Positions 1-10,400 of a DNA stretch of 18,195 nucleotides are shown here, piece by piece. Under the pieces are notes generated by a model that saw only the letters and a list, made by a program, of their open reading frames with translations, was not told where the DNA came from and did not search any database. The translations under genes and the position numbers were made by a program. This DNA is from Phoronis ovalis. Lineage: Eukaryota; Phoronida; Phoronidae. The DNA is taken from NCBI GenBank assembly GCA_028565635.1, contig JAOXYB010018616.1, positions 1-18,195 of the forward strand, written 5' to 3'. Numbering within the stretch: position 1 is the stretch's first letter; each line of letters starts with the position of its first letter.

Positions 1-1100
1 CATTCCACAGAAAATCGCTGATTTCTCAAAGGAGACATATTATTTGATAAGTACAAGAATGCGTTTTGAAGGACTGCGTTGTTATATAGCTATGTTTCCT
101 CTCCAAAATAGTTCCCAGTTTATCCATATATTTGGAGATACGACCAGTTTTTTGTATCGAAGCGAAACAAAATGGCTGCCCCAAAAGTTCTGGTTATGCA
201 TTTCACTGGTCACGTGTTACCTACCAGTGGGACTGTTTCAAAAATTTTCCTGTTAATTCTCTTTTTACCCTACTGTAGGAAATGAATGGAGTTTCAATAA
301 ATAAGAATTGAAAATTGGTTTCCTAAGCAATAATTCTTTGAACCCACCTGCATGGGGGTATATCTTGCCTGGGTGCTGGATAGTCAGGCTTCCAGTTATA
401 TAGGAATGTGGAGCGTCGGAGGATTTTTTTGGACCAAATTAGCAGAGAGGATTCTTTTTTTTTAACAAATTAGCAGAGTGGACCCAGTTTTTTTACTTCT
501 ATTCCACCAGCAAATAGCTAGGTTTTTTATTCTTAGCAAGCAGTTTTTACCAATCACACAAATTAGCAATTTAGTTTTTTGGCAGCCAAACAAAATTTAA
601 GCAACCAAACAAAATTTAAGCAAGCCAGTGTATTGGCAGGAAAAATAGTTGAGAGGACCAGGCCACACACCACTACCAAAAATGTTGTGAGGTAGCCCCC
701 AAGGGTATCTTGGCAAAGTATGGTAGACATGTTTATTCTAAGGTGGTACTGAACCACTGAGCTGTCATAAGAGAGTCTTAATAGCATACACAGTTGCCAC
801 TAACATAACTTATGGTAGAAATGAACAGTTGCAGATTAAATTAAATTAAAATATGCTAAACCAGGCTAGTGAACTGGTCAATGAATGTGCTTTGAGCAAT
901 AGTTACAGAAGTTTTGAATTTTATTGACATTTCAGAAAGGACTGATGAAGCTCTTAAGATTGAAGCTATACTGTATATGTTGTTCGAAATAATATTCAGT
1001 TTTATTGAAGCTGAATTATGCGATACTATTTCACAGCATCGAGATTAGCTCAAATGATTAACATTCATTTTGAAAATTTTACTTGATGAATGTGTTTCAG
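1..1100. other. Repeat-bearing region with no secure gene
   Basis: I see no convincing coding exon here. The stretch holds T-rich tracts following similar 'aaattagcagag' phrases near 438 and 469, a perfect 19-bp tandem duplication at 586-623, and a good-looking acceptor (ttattgacatttcag) ending at 935. A start context aaaATGG at 172 opens a frame of about 37 codons beginning MAAPKVLV, in a slightly more GC-rich patch with CpGs. It could be a 5' exon, but I cannot link it to anything. The start of the gene whose exon begins at 1101 is therefore either unidentified here or to the left of the window. Confidence 0.5.
586..623. repeat. Perfect 19-bp tandem duplication
   Basis: The 19-base unit beginning ccaaacaaaattt occurs at 586-604 and again, without change, at 605-623. 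It is a recent local duplication with no coding meaning that I can see. Confidence 0.9.
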
Positions 1101-1867
1101 GTTCTGTCACACATCTACTTCATAATCATGCCAATCTGTGCCATCCAACAACGATCTGTTACTGGAAGATTTGTGCCAATTCAGATAAAGATTCTTATCG
1201 GACGTGGTCCATGCTTTGACAAACATAACTTTATGGTACGTTGGTTAGAATGGCAAGTTAAACATTTGCAAAAGAATCTGTGTACTAAGTTCAAACATGC
1301 GAACAAACTATACACTGATGGTGACAATGTTCAGATCCTGTTTAAACCTCGGGAAATATCTTCAGAAAACCTTGTTAGTGATCACGTGACTTTTCAAAAT
1401 GTGACGGAAGGAGATTGCAATGATCGTGTGACTGAAAGCGGTCGTAATGATCATGTGATGTGTCATGAGATTGAAGTTAGTAAAAAAGATGCTTGTTCCC
1501 ATGTAAAGGAAGAAACTCTCAAAACATATGTAAAACAAAATAATGAGTTGTGCAGAGATTCATGTGGACGTGCATACTATCGACAAACTACAGCATCCAG
1601 CATTGTTACGTCACATGAAAGAGAAACATGTTTATCAAAGCATGTTTGTGGTTCCTGTTCTATATCAACTAGCTGCTCTCCTAGGAAGAAATTATCCAGA
1701 AAGAAAAGGCACAAACACATATTAAAGAGAAATGTTGTCAATGGTGCAATGAAAGAAGGTTGTTACCATGGTGAAAACAACATTAATACATCTGTGTTGT
1801 GTTCTGCTCAAGGAAAGAAACAATTTTCAAGTACTGGTACGAAATATTTCAGCAAGTTAATTTTTAG
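1101..1867 (+). CDS. Exon of the unrecognised protein (large exon)
   Basis: The open frame runs from an in-frame TGA at 1071 to a TAG at 1869-1871. The TAG overlaps the donor, so the natural exon limits are the acceptor at 1099-1100 and the donor at 1868. An ATG at 1086 could in principle start a protein but lies just before the acceptor. The codon content is far more protein-like than the flanks: Cys, His, Lys and Asn are mixed, with few low-complexity runs. The middle of the exon repeats a theme of short 'NDRV/NDHV/SDHV' phrases (about residues 95-120), which suggests a weakly repetitive, disordered region. This is the best-supported part of the upstream gene. Confidence 0.6.
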
Positions 1868-4351
1868 GTAGGCTATTTTTTTTTAAGAATATATATATAT
1901 AATAGTGCTATGGTAATTGTATGTATTTTTTTCTTCGTTACTACAACCACCTGTGAAACTTAAACTGTGAAAAAGGAATACTAATTTTTTGGCTAAATTT
2001 GTATTGAATGGAAATAAAATTAGGAAAAATGTGCCTACCGCACACAACAGGTTCTTATTTTGATGACGGAAACTGTTCTGGTTAATTGGTTATTGATGCA
2101 ATAAATTAATTCTAGATAGAACAATAACAGTAAAATACTAGGAACCATGAAATGTAGTTACATAAAATAAAGACTCTTTTAAATTAAAGTTTCAAACCAC
2201 GTCTACCATAGGAATTATCATGAGAAAATGTGGGTTTGGAGGGTTGGCTTAATGCATTCAATTCAATGCATTAAAAAATATTTGCTTGCAAAAATCATTT
2301 TATTTATTTGATGATAAAATGTCATTTACATTTTCCAAGTTTGTAGCAGTTTTAGGAAGAATTATTTTTTAGCTTATTAATTAATTCCTCAGTGAAATAA
2401 ATCCAATTTTATGCATAAAACTAGAAAAATGTGGTGTCGCATAGCAACATCAAGTGTGTGGCTTCCAACACAAAGTGTCATATTCTTTCGCATTGGTTCC
2501 TAAATTCTACATACCATGACGGCCGCATATTATTAAAACGAGCGGATTGCATGGGAGCTGACGGTACATATAAAAAAACGTGACTGCAGTATATTATTTT
2601 GGCTAGTCACATTACTTTGCTGCACTGGTTTCCATCATCACACAGCAGCATACAATTAGCTGCTCTCCGTTGTCTCTCGGAAGTTTGGCACCAATTGACA
2701 CCCTTATCTGATGTGATGTGTAGTTGTTTCTGGTAAAATCAAACCCAGAAATTATCTAACATTTCGAAACAATACTTCCAATATCCACTATCCTTAAAGC
2801 ATTGTTGACACTGAATCGCGCAAAGAATTCTATGAATTGGAAAATTGTTGCAACCACTATAGGGATTCCAACTTATTGAATCCTAGTGCCAAATGTGGGA
2901 GTTTATTTTGAAAATTCATGACACAGAATTTAGTCTCGTCATGGCTCACATTCTTAATTATTTACAGTAGTTATATTTTAGTCCATGATATGGTGAAACT
3001 AAACTTCACGCCTAGATACCCTGCATTTCAAGGCCTGCAAATCATCGCTATTTAGTTTAATATTTCATATTTTATGATTTCTCACCTCTCAAATTTTGTA
3101 TGATATGGTACCTCCTTGTACAGACTCTGACACAACTGCACCCTTTTTCTGCCCGTCAATCAATTTAAAAATACTGCCCAACTAAAAGTAGGCGTTCACA
3201 ATGCATAATTTTCAGCAACCAATGAAATACTTAGCTTCTAAACCAGAATCGTTTGCCAGGTGTCCTTCATCGGGCACTGCTTCATAGTAACTGATCTCCT
3301 TCATATAAAAATTTGGTTCTCACGAGTTCTCATTGGCTGTCACTTGCTTCTGGTTCTGGAAGCTTATCCAGTGGACAATCAAAGACCTGATTGAGTTGTT
3401 TCAGAGTCTATAAACGATGTAAAATTTGAATTGGGAGATAGGAAACTATAAAATATGAAAGTTTTAAACAATGTAAGTGAAGATTTATAATTATTGGCTT
3501 TGACACTCAGGATGTGCCTAATTCAACTGTTCATTTTTAAATTTTTGCCGTCGTAAGTTACAACATTTATTTAGAAACATTCTGTTCTTATCATAGAAAT
3601 TTTTAAATTCGGAAACTGTATCTTTTGTTATAACCAAGGATCATTTAATCATTAAGGGGGAACAAGAAAATCAGACATGGTGCAAGGGTTTCTGACCTAG
3701 ATTTTTTTTGGAAATTAAAATTCGAAAAACACAATTTTTTCCCAAAATGGACGTTTCAGATCATGAGAATTATTTTCAATCTTTCGCCTTAAGTTTGTAT
3801 TCTGTATACTTTTACATGTCTATCTCTTCATTTTGATTTTGAAATTAATAAAGAAACTTATAGTCAAATAACAGTGTTTTTTTTATCTTAAGTTCTTAAA
3901 TTAAAATAGTCACTTATTTAAAAAAGGTATTTTACTGGTTGTATTGTATTTCCAGATTTCTTCCTGGCACAACTATACTTTGTGTTCAACTCGTATTACT
4001 TTTGCTATTACTGACATATACTGAGATTTTTCTACGTATTTATTCTCCAATGATGACAGGTAGGTAGTAAATGTTTCTTTGTGAATTAACTGTATACATA
4101 CACTGCTATAGCGACATTCTGAATTAAAGTGTTCCTGATTCTTCTAATGCAAAAATAAATTTTATTGTTTATTGTTGTTGTGAGTTAATTTTGCGTAAAA
4201 TGTTGTTTTTCTCAAGTTGTATACTTTATAGTGTTGTCAAGCTTCAAACTTTTGTAGTTCACAATGAAATGTATGCATCATTCATTCAGCCAAGAAGAGT
4301 ACTACTTGTAAACACAGAAGTTTTTAAGTGTTCATTACCTGAAGTTAAGAG
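1101..4351 (+). CDS. Unrecognised multi-exon protein, partial at the 5' end; may be the upstream part of a 2A polyprotein
   Basis: Three exons join with matching phases: 1101-1867 (phase 0 start, 2 bases left over), 3956-4059 and 4258-4351. Acceptors are tgtttcag, tttccag and cttttgtag; donors are AG/GTAGGC, CAG/GTAGGT and GAG/GTGAGA. The first exon gives about 255 residues: a start with IPIQ-like hydrophobic and aromatic segments (RWLEWQVKHL near residue 47), then a polar Cys/His/Ser-rich part, then a basic cluster (PRKKLSRKKRHKH near residue 205) that could be a nuclear localisation signal. The second exon encodes FLPGTTILCVQL followed by a Leu run long enough for a membrane span. The third reads VHNEMYASFIQPRRVLLV and continues to EVK. 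Read without splicing at 4351, it stops at TGA 4353-4355. If spliced there, it joins in frame to 4601 and so to the 2A exon. I do not recognise the family. The 5' start is missing. The gene is inferred from open frames, splice sites and phase only. Confidence 0.55.
1868..3955. other. Intron of the unrecognised gene
   Basis: This stretch of about 2.1 kb is AT-rich and full of stops. The only coding-like patch is 2590-2732, preceded by gtgactgcag and followed by TTCTG/GTAAAA. It would encode about 47 residues (including SSIQLAALRCLSEVWHQL, somewhat like a HEAT helix), but its end phase would create a stop if joined to 3956, so it does not fit this gene model. Several poly-T tracts and a small palindrome near 2253-2270 were also seen. 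I see no RNA gene. Confidence 0.5.
3956..4059 (+). CDS. Exon of the unrecognised protein (hydrophobic segment)
   Basis: The 104-base exon is bounded by tgtatttccag and the donor ACAG/GTAGGT. With the AG carried over from 1866-1867 the first codon is AGA (Arg), and the frame stays open to the donor. It encodes a Leu-rich stretch (LVLLLLLL, about residues 12-19) followed by TYTEIFLRIYSP. This could be a membrane anchor or a buried helix. The two other frames contain stops. Confidence 0.5.
4258..4351 (+). CDS. Exon of the unrecognised protein (last exon, or the link to the 2A exon)
   Basis: The acceptor caaacttttgtag precedes an exon that completes the G from 4059 to GTT (Val). It then reads HNEMYASFIQPRRVLLV, NTEVFKCSLPEVK. 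Two endings are possible. The frame can stop at TGA 4353-4355, with a variant poly(A) signal ATTAAA at 4453-4458. Or the GAG/GTGAGA at 4351/4352, a near-consensus donor that itself contains that TGA, can be used. The acceptor tgctgttttag at 4600 has the phase needed to continue into the 2A exon. Confidence 0.5.
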
Positions 4352-4460
4352 GTGAGAAATGGAAGGTACTTCCTATTTGAAGATTTCTGCCCCTGTTTTA
4401 GATTCTTTGCTGATAGCTAGGTGTTCAAAGCTGAAATCATACTGGCTAGTTAATTAAATA

Positions 4461-7400
4461 ATGTTTAAAAAACACCCAACTTTATCTCAATTACTTTTTG
4501 GTATGCAGAAATACAATAATGACATATTTGTTAATACCATATCGCAGATTACAATACCGCCACAACTGCACGTACAGCTTGCACATAATTGCTGTTTTAG
4601 TTTTGTCCAGTGTGGTGACGAAAGTAATGGTCTGGTAATGGTGCTGTTACTGTTGTTAGCGGGTGATGTAGAGGTTAACCCTGGGCCGGGCCACACTGTA
4701 TGTGAAGGTATGTAGTATCAGTGATGTAAAAGTACACAAATTAGCTGTGTTGTTTTTAAATGTTGTATATTAGAAGATTACACAAGACTTACCTATAAGT
4801 TGAAGTTTGATTGTTATTCTATTTGATAAATATAACAACTGAAAGGTTGACCTGAAGAAGTGTGCCATTTACCGGATAGAGTCCAACTTCTTATTGTAAA
4901 GTGTTAAATAATTACATATACCCAGGACTATCCAATCAGCTGATTGACAATTGAAATTTTATGGGGTGGGTATGAGATGGGCAGGTCAACCCTTCGGTTG
5001 TTATATTTATGAAATATAATAACAATCAAATTTCATCTTTCAGTTAAGTCCGAGTAGTTTATTCTTCTATTCAGTAAATTTCGTAAATCACAACTTCCTG
5101 TTGTGACCTGAAGTGTTTAAAGCATGTATGTAATTATTTCTAAATTCCTAACTGTATTCCGTAACAGACCATTTGCATGCACTAGGTGGGGCCACAACTC
5201 GTGGACCTAAACCTTACCAGCTTGTTGCTATTTTGTGAATGAGTTGTCTGCAAAAGCAAAGCTCTTCTTACGTTTTGTAATGAGCTGAGTTCGTGTTCAA
5301 GTGCCCTTAATTCGACCAGATCGATGTTGTAACAGAAGGCAAAGTTACTTTGACCTATCACAATGTGTGCTAGATTATCCCCTAGATTATCCCCTTGCCC
5401 TGAACAGAGCAGAAGGATATAGCATCTGTCCACCCATAATATAAAAGTATGCCCAAGTACAGGCTAAGGAGGCCAGTACCATTTGTCAAATTTTGAACAG
5501 TTAATTGAAAGATTAAGATAACGTAGTAGCAAAAGTGTACATTTTTGGAAAGGTATTAACCTGAAGATGATGAACATTTAGTTTTACTATCTGACACATG
5601 ATCAAATCAGAAGGGGGTCCATTTTTGGTAAAAACTCACTTTTTTCAAATCACAAACTTCGGAAAAACCATCCAAACCCCTACATATACAAAGCTTAAAC
5701 TTGACTTCAAAATTAATGATCATCTATAAAACTGTATCTCAAAATTTTAAAACTCGGATACATTTATTAGAAATCCCTATTGGAAGTTAATTTTAGCAAA
5801 GTCTCAGCTTTGTAATAATATAATAATATATATTTATTGGTTGTATTTTAATAATAGAGATTTTTATCCCAAAATCACTTCCTTTGCTTATTACATAATC
5901 ATAACAAAGACAAGTAGAGTAATTTTTCATAATTCTTATATTTGTATCTTAGTTTCCAAAAATGTATACTTGTATTACTCTGTCTTTTCAATTAATTACC
6001 CGTAAGGTATAAGTTACCCAAACATGACTATGTAGCCACCTTAAGTTTGGTTTTAGCTGCAATTGGCTTTAAAATATAGAGCAAATGTACAAGCACGCTG
6101 ATAAATAGTTATATGAAGCAAGTACTTTAGCTCATGACTTCAATGGTTACTCTCTACATTGCTATAGTATTTTTTGAGGAATATGGATTATTATGGCAAT
6201 TGGCTTTAAAATGTAGAGCAAATGTACAAGCACGCTAATAATATTTCTGGTAATACTTGTACATTAGTTATAAAAAGCAAGTACTTCAGCTCATGACTTC
6301 AATGGTTACTATCTACAGTGCTATAGTATTTTTTAAGGTATGGATTCTTATGGCAAAGGGCTGAACTATCCAGGCATCCAAGCTGCTGGGCTGAGAGAGT
6401 TTGTGTACATTGCTGAGAATTTGAAAACTATCAGAATGTTGGACTGGAAGCAGTTGCCAGAAGCATTGTGGGAACTGGATGATCTGGAATACCTGATGAT
6501 ACATAACTATGATGTTTTTCTGGAACAGATACCACATGCAATCACCAAGTTACACAGGATAGTCAGGCTGGAGATTGGATGTAATTGTGACACTAGACAA
6601 TTATTCCCAATGACCTGCATGCAGAACATTCAACAGCTGGTCAGTCTACAGGAGCTTGGCATAGCATTTTATGACCTGTCTGAATGTGCTGATGAGATCT
6701 GTTCTCTTACTAACCTGCAGGAGTTGACAATGGAGAACACCAACTTATCATCATTACCTGCAGATATCAGTGCACTAAATACTCTCCGGACATTACATTT
6801 GAGAGATAACATGTTGACATCATTACCAGAAGGTATCAGTGCACTGACTAACCTCCAGACATTATATTTAACTAGGAACAAGTTGACTACATTACCCGAA
6901 GTTATCAGTGCACTACATATCCTCCAGACATTATATTTGAGTAATAACAAGTTAGCCTCATTACCAGATGGTATCAGTGGCCTAAAAAATCTTCAGATAT
7001 TAGATTTGAGTATAAACAAGTTGACTTCATTGCCGGAAGTTATTAGTGCACTAAATAACCTTCAAACATTAAACTTGAGTGATAACAAGTTGAAGGAAAT
7101 CTCATCCAGTATTCTACAGCTGAAACAGTTGCAGGACTTAGATTTATCAAATAATAACATTATGGTGATACCAACTTCGATCCAGTCACTACAATGTTTA
7201 AAGAAGCTGAAGCTGTATGGAAACCCAGTCACACATCTGGCTGTAGAGATAAGTTGTTTACCTCAGCTTCAAGAGATCAAGGTTATACCAGAATACTCTT
7301 GGGAAGAACCATGTCCACTAGTGCAACCACCTATTGAGTTATGTAAACAAGGAACGCCTGCTGTATTACAATACTTAAAAGATCTCAAAAAATCTGCTGC

Positions 7401-10400
7401 ACCAGTTAAAACATCCCAACAAACAGTACACTTGACAGGAGAATCTGGTGGTGGTAAAACTAGCCTTACTAAAACACTTTGTCAGGGTCAACCAGTTCTA
7501 GCTCTGTCAGAAGAACGGACCAAAGTTGTAGAACAGGTAACATGGAGACCTAGACCAAATGTCCAACTATTAATCAATGACTTTGGTGGACACAGTTGTT
7601 ATAAAGTTACTCATACATTCTTCTTTACTCCTAAAGGCATTAGCATTCATGTGTTTAATCTTCACCAGTATGAGGCAGGAAATCAGAAATCATTTGACCA
7701 TCTAATTGGTAACTGGTTGAGAAATTTACAAATGCGAGTTCCACATTCAAATGTAACCATTGTTGGTACCCACTCAGACTTGATGTCTGCAGAGGATATA
7801 AGTAAAATCACGCAGGACATCAAACAAAAATGTGCCGACATGGAAGAATTACGTCTCAAAGAGATTGATAAAAGGCTAAACAACATAAAGGCAGAGCTTT
7901 CCAAACTAAAAAAGTCTGGGGAACATCAGCAATTTCTAAATAATGTATCACATGAGAAAATCACACATTTGGAAGAAGACAGAAATGTAAGTTTGACAAT
8001 TATGGAAAAGATTTATATTACTAGTTGCAAAACCCATGATGGTATCAAAGAGCTGGAAGATCAAATAGTTAAAATGGCTGTGAAAAATGAAATCGTTCTC
8101 CCTGAATCTTGGTTTAACTTTGTCGACCGGGTCTCTCATTCTGATCTCAAAACAGGCAGTAAAGTGTATTTATCTTGGAATGAAATTGAAAGCATTCATA
8201 GAGAAACATCAGAGGATAGCTCAAGTCGAGAACAAATTGAAATGAAAATTTTTTACATGCGAGATGCTGGACAAATTTTGTATTACACCAATGCTAATCT
8301 TTGTGATTATATTTTCCATGATATTAAACTTCTTATCAAGGTACTAAAAGCCTTGTTCACCCATGATATTGATAAAGAACTATCGCATCATCGCTTCAGT
8401 GATGAATTTTGTAAACAGACATTCGAGAAATGTAAACAAGAGTTCGCGAATAATGGAATTTTAGAAAAGAAACTTCTTTTTTGTTTTTGGCAGAAAGTGA
8501 ATATTTCTGAAGATTACTGCTGGACTCTCATTGAATTACTGAAGATGTTTGATTTATGCTATGAAGTATTAAATTGTTCTGCTGACAAAGAGGATGGATC
8601 TGTTAGACTTCTTTTTCCATGGTTTCTAAGAAATGTAAAGCATGATGATGTGCCAAAGCGATGGTGTGGGGATTATCATCACCAACTAATCTTTGAATTT
8701 GACTTTTGGCCAAGAATTCCAGTAAACTTTTTTGAAATTTCTTTAGTGCTTCTACACAAGCAACTTGACCGTCATTTAAGCCGCAGTTATGAATGGGAGA
8801 ATGGGGCGCTTGTACAACAAGGTTCAATCAAGGTTCTTTTTGAAAAATCTCCTATAACATCTCAAAGACAAAAATTAATGCTGTCTGTTCGGGGTGAAAA
8901 TATGCATGAGTTATGGCAACATCTATTACCAGTGTTTGTAAACATCCTGAACAAGTTGCAGCAAGATTGGCCTGGGACATGCTATGAAGTCTACCAGCTT
9001 TGTCCCCACTGTGTGAATTCAGGCATGGATCCTCCACATATGTACCCAAAAGAGATACTTCAGAAAGAAGTCAACATAGACAGAGTTCCCTGTGATAATG
9101 CCTGTGGTGATGGAATGATTGATGCATCACTTGTCTGTCCACCCAGGGAGCTGCAACTGAGATATGGTCTGGTAAAAGAAAAACAAGGTAAGAACTAAAC
9201 ACATATATTATAATTGCTATAAATGTCTGTATCTGCGATATTCTATTGTAAGTCAAAGTCAGTCAAGTCAAAAATTGTTTATTGCTCATAAGTTCTTAGC
9301 TGCGGTTTCATCTTCATCTCTATTTCCACACTTGAATAGAGTTGTTTGCAAGAGTGCTAGCATTGTCAATGTCGCATTCCAATTTATCCTCAAATATATG
9401 TTCTAAATTTGTCTCTCAGAATTTTGAGTAACTCGCGACCAGTTTTTCTTTCTTATGTCCCAGAGTAACATTTTTTTGGTTAAACGATTATCATCCATTT
9501 TAATTAGTCTATTCCACAACAGTAACATACATATTTTTTAAGAACTCTACCATATACCCAACCCATATCACCATTTATAGTAGTCTAAGTGTAGACCCTT
9601 ATTGTATTTTTTAAAACTTTTGTTAAAATGTGTTATTTTCAATTTTCTTAAAACCATGCAGTTGTTAAATAATAGCTAATTGAAGTATACACACACACAC
9701 ACACACACACAGACACACACACACACTTTTGGACTCCTCGTTAGTATAGTATAGTATCACACTGACTATGATTACCAAAAATCCAGACTCCACACAGGAT
9801 CGGGGTGACACATAATTCATACAGTATATAATAAGTGTTATATCCTACAGCTGTCATTCTTTTATACTTTGCTACAGCTGCTCCGACAGACATGCTGAGA
9901 CAGATAGTGCATCAGTAGCTAATTTAAATTTTATGTGTTCGTCAAAGATCATACCAAGGTATTTGTATTTTGGTACAACTGATAGAAAATATTCGCCAAG
10001 TTTAAAACTATGATTAGTACAGAGGTCTGCAGATTCTGAAAATGAACAATCTGAGTTTTTTTCATTGTTATCCATCCTCCATTTCCAACACCAGTTACAG
10101 GTATAATTCAGCATTTTCTGTAAATCACTTTCATTTTGAGCTAATATAACAATATCATCAGTGTGTCTTACTCCATAGTTAACAGGAAACCATTCTGTGG
10201 AGCGAGTTTCATGCACACAAACAAGAACTACTGGATTACTATATACAGATTGGATTGCATTGTACATACGGCCAATAATGGAAAAATGTAATAGCAGCTT
10301 AAAGAACAAAATATTTCTATCTACCCGGTCAAATGCTTTTTTCATATCAATAAAAGTAGCGAATGTATCTTGTCCTTTTTCTAACTATAGAAGATAAAGC

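Noticed and set aside
44-256. Open frame of 70 codons and an overlapping frame starting at ATG 172 (MAAPKVLV)
   Set aside because: No family resemblance and no clear donor in a useful phase; kept only as a weak 5' exon possibility.
936-1048. Possible exon after ttattgacatttcag, with a protein-like frame (RTDEALKIEAILYMLFE)
   Set aside because: No donor in the right phase before the stop at 1046-1048, so it cannot be linked to the exon at 1101.
5371-5396. Short direct repeat ctagattatcccctagattatcccc as a possible regulatory or CRISPR-like unit
   Set aside because: Only two units of about 13 bases with no spacers; a simple slippage duplication.
5182-5433. Minus-strand frame of 83 codons in the first ROCO intron
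   Set aside because: No recognisable motif, and it lies within an intron; most likely chance.
6669-6950. Minus-strand frame across the LRRs
   Set aside because: It is the antisense shadow of the 69-base LRR units and repeats for that reason.
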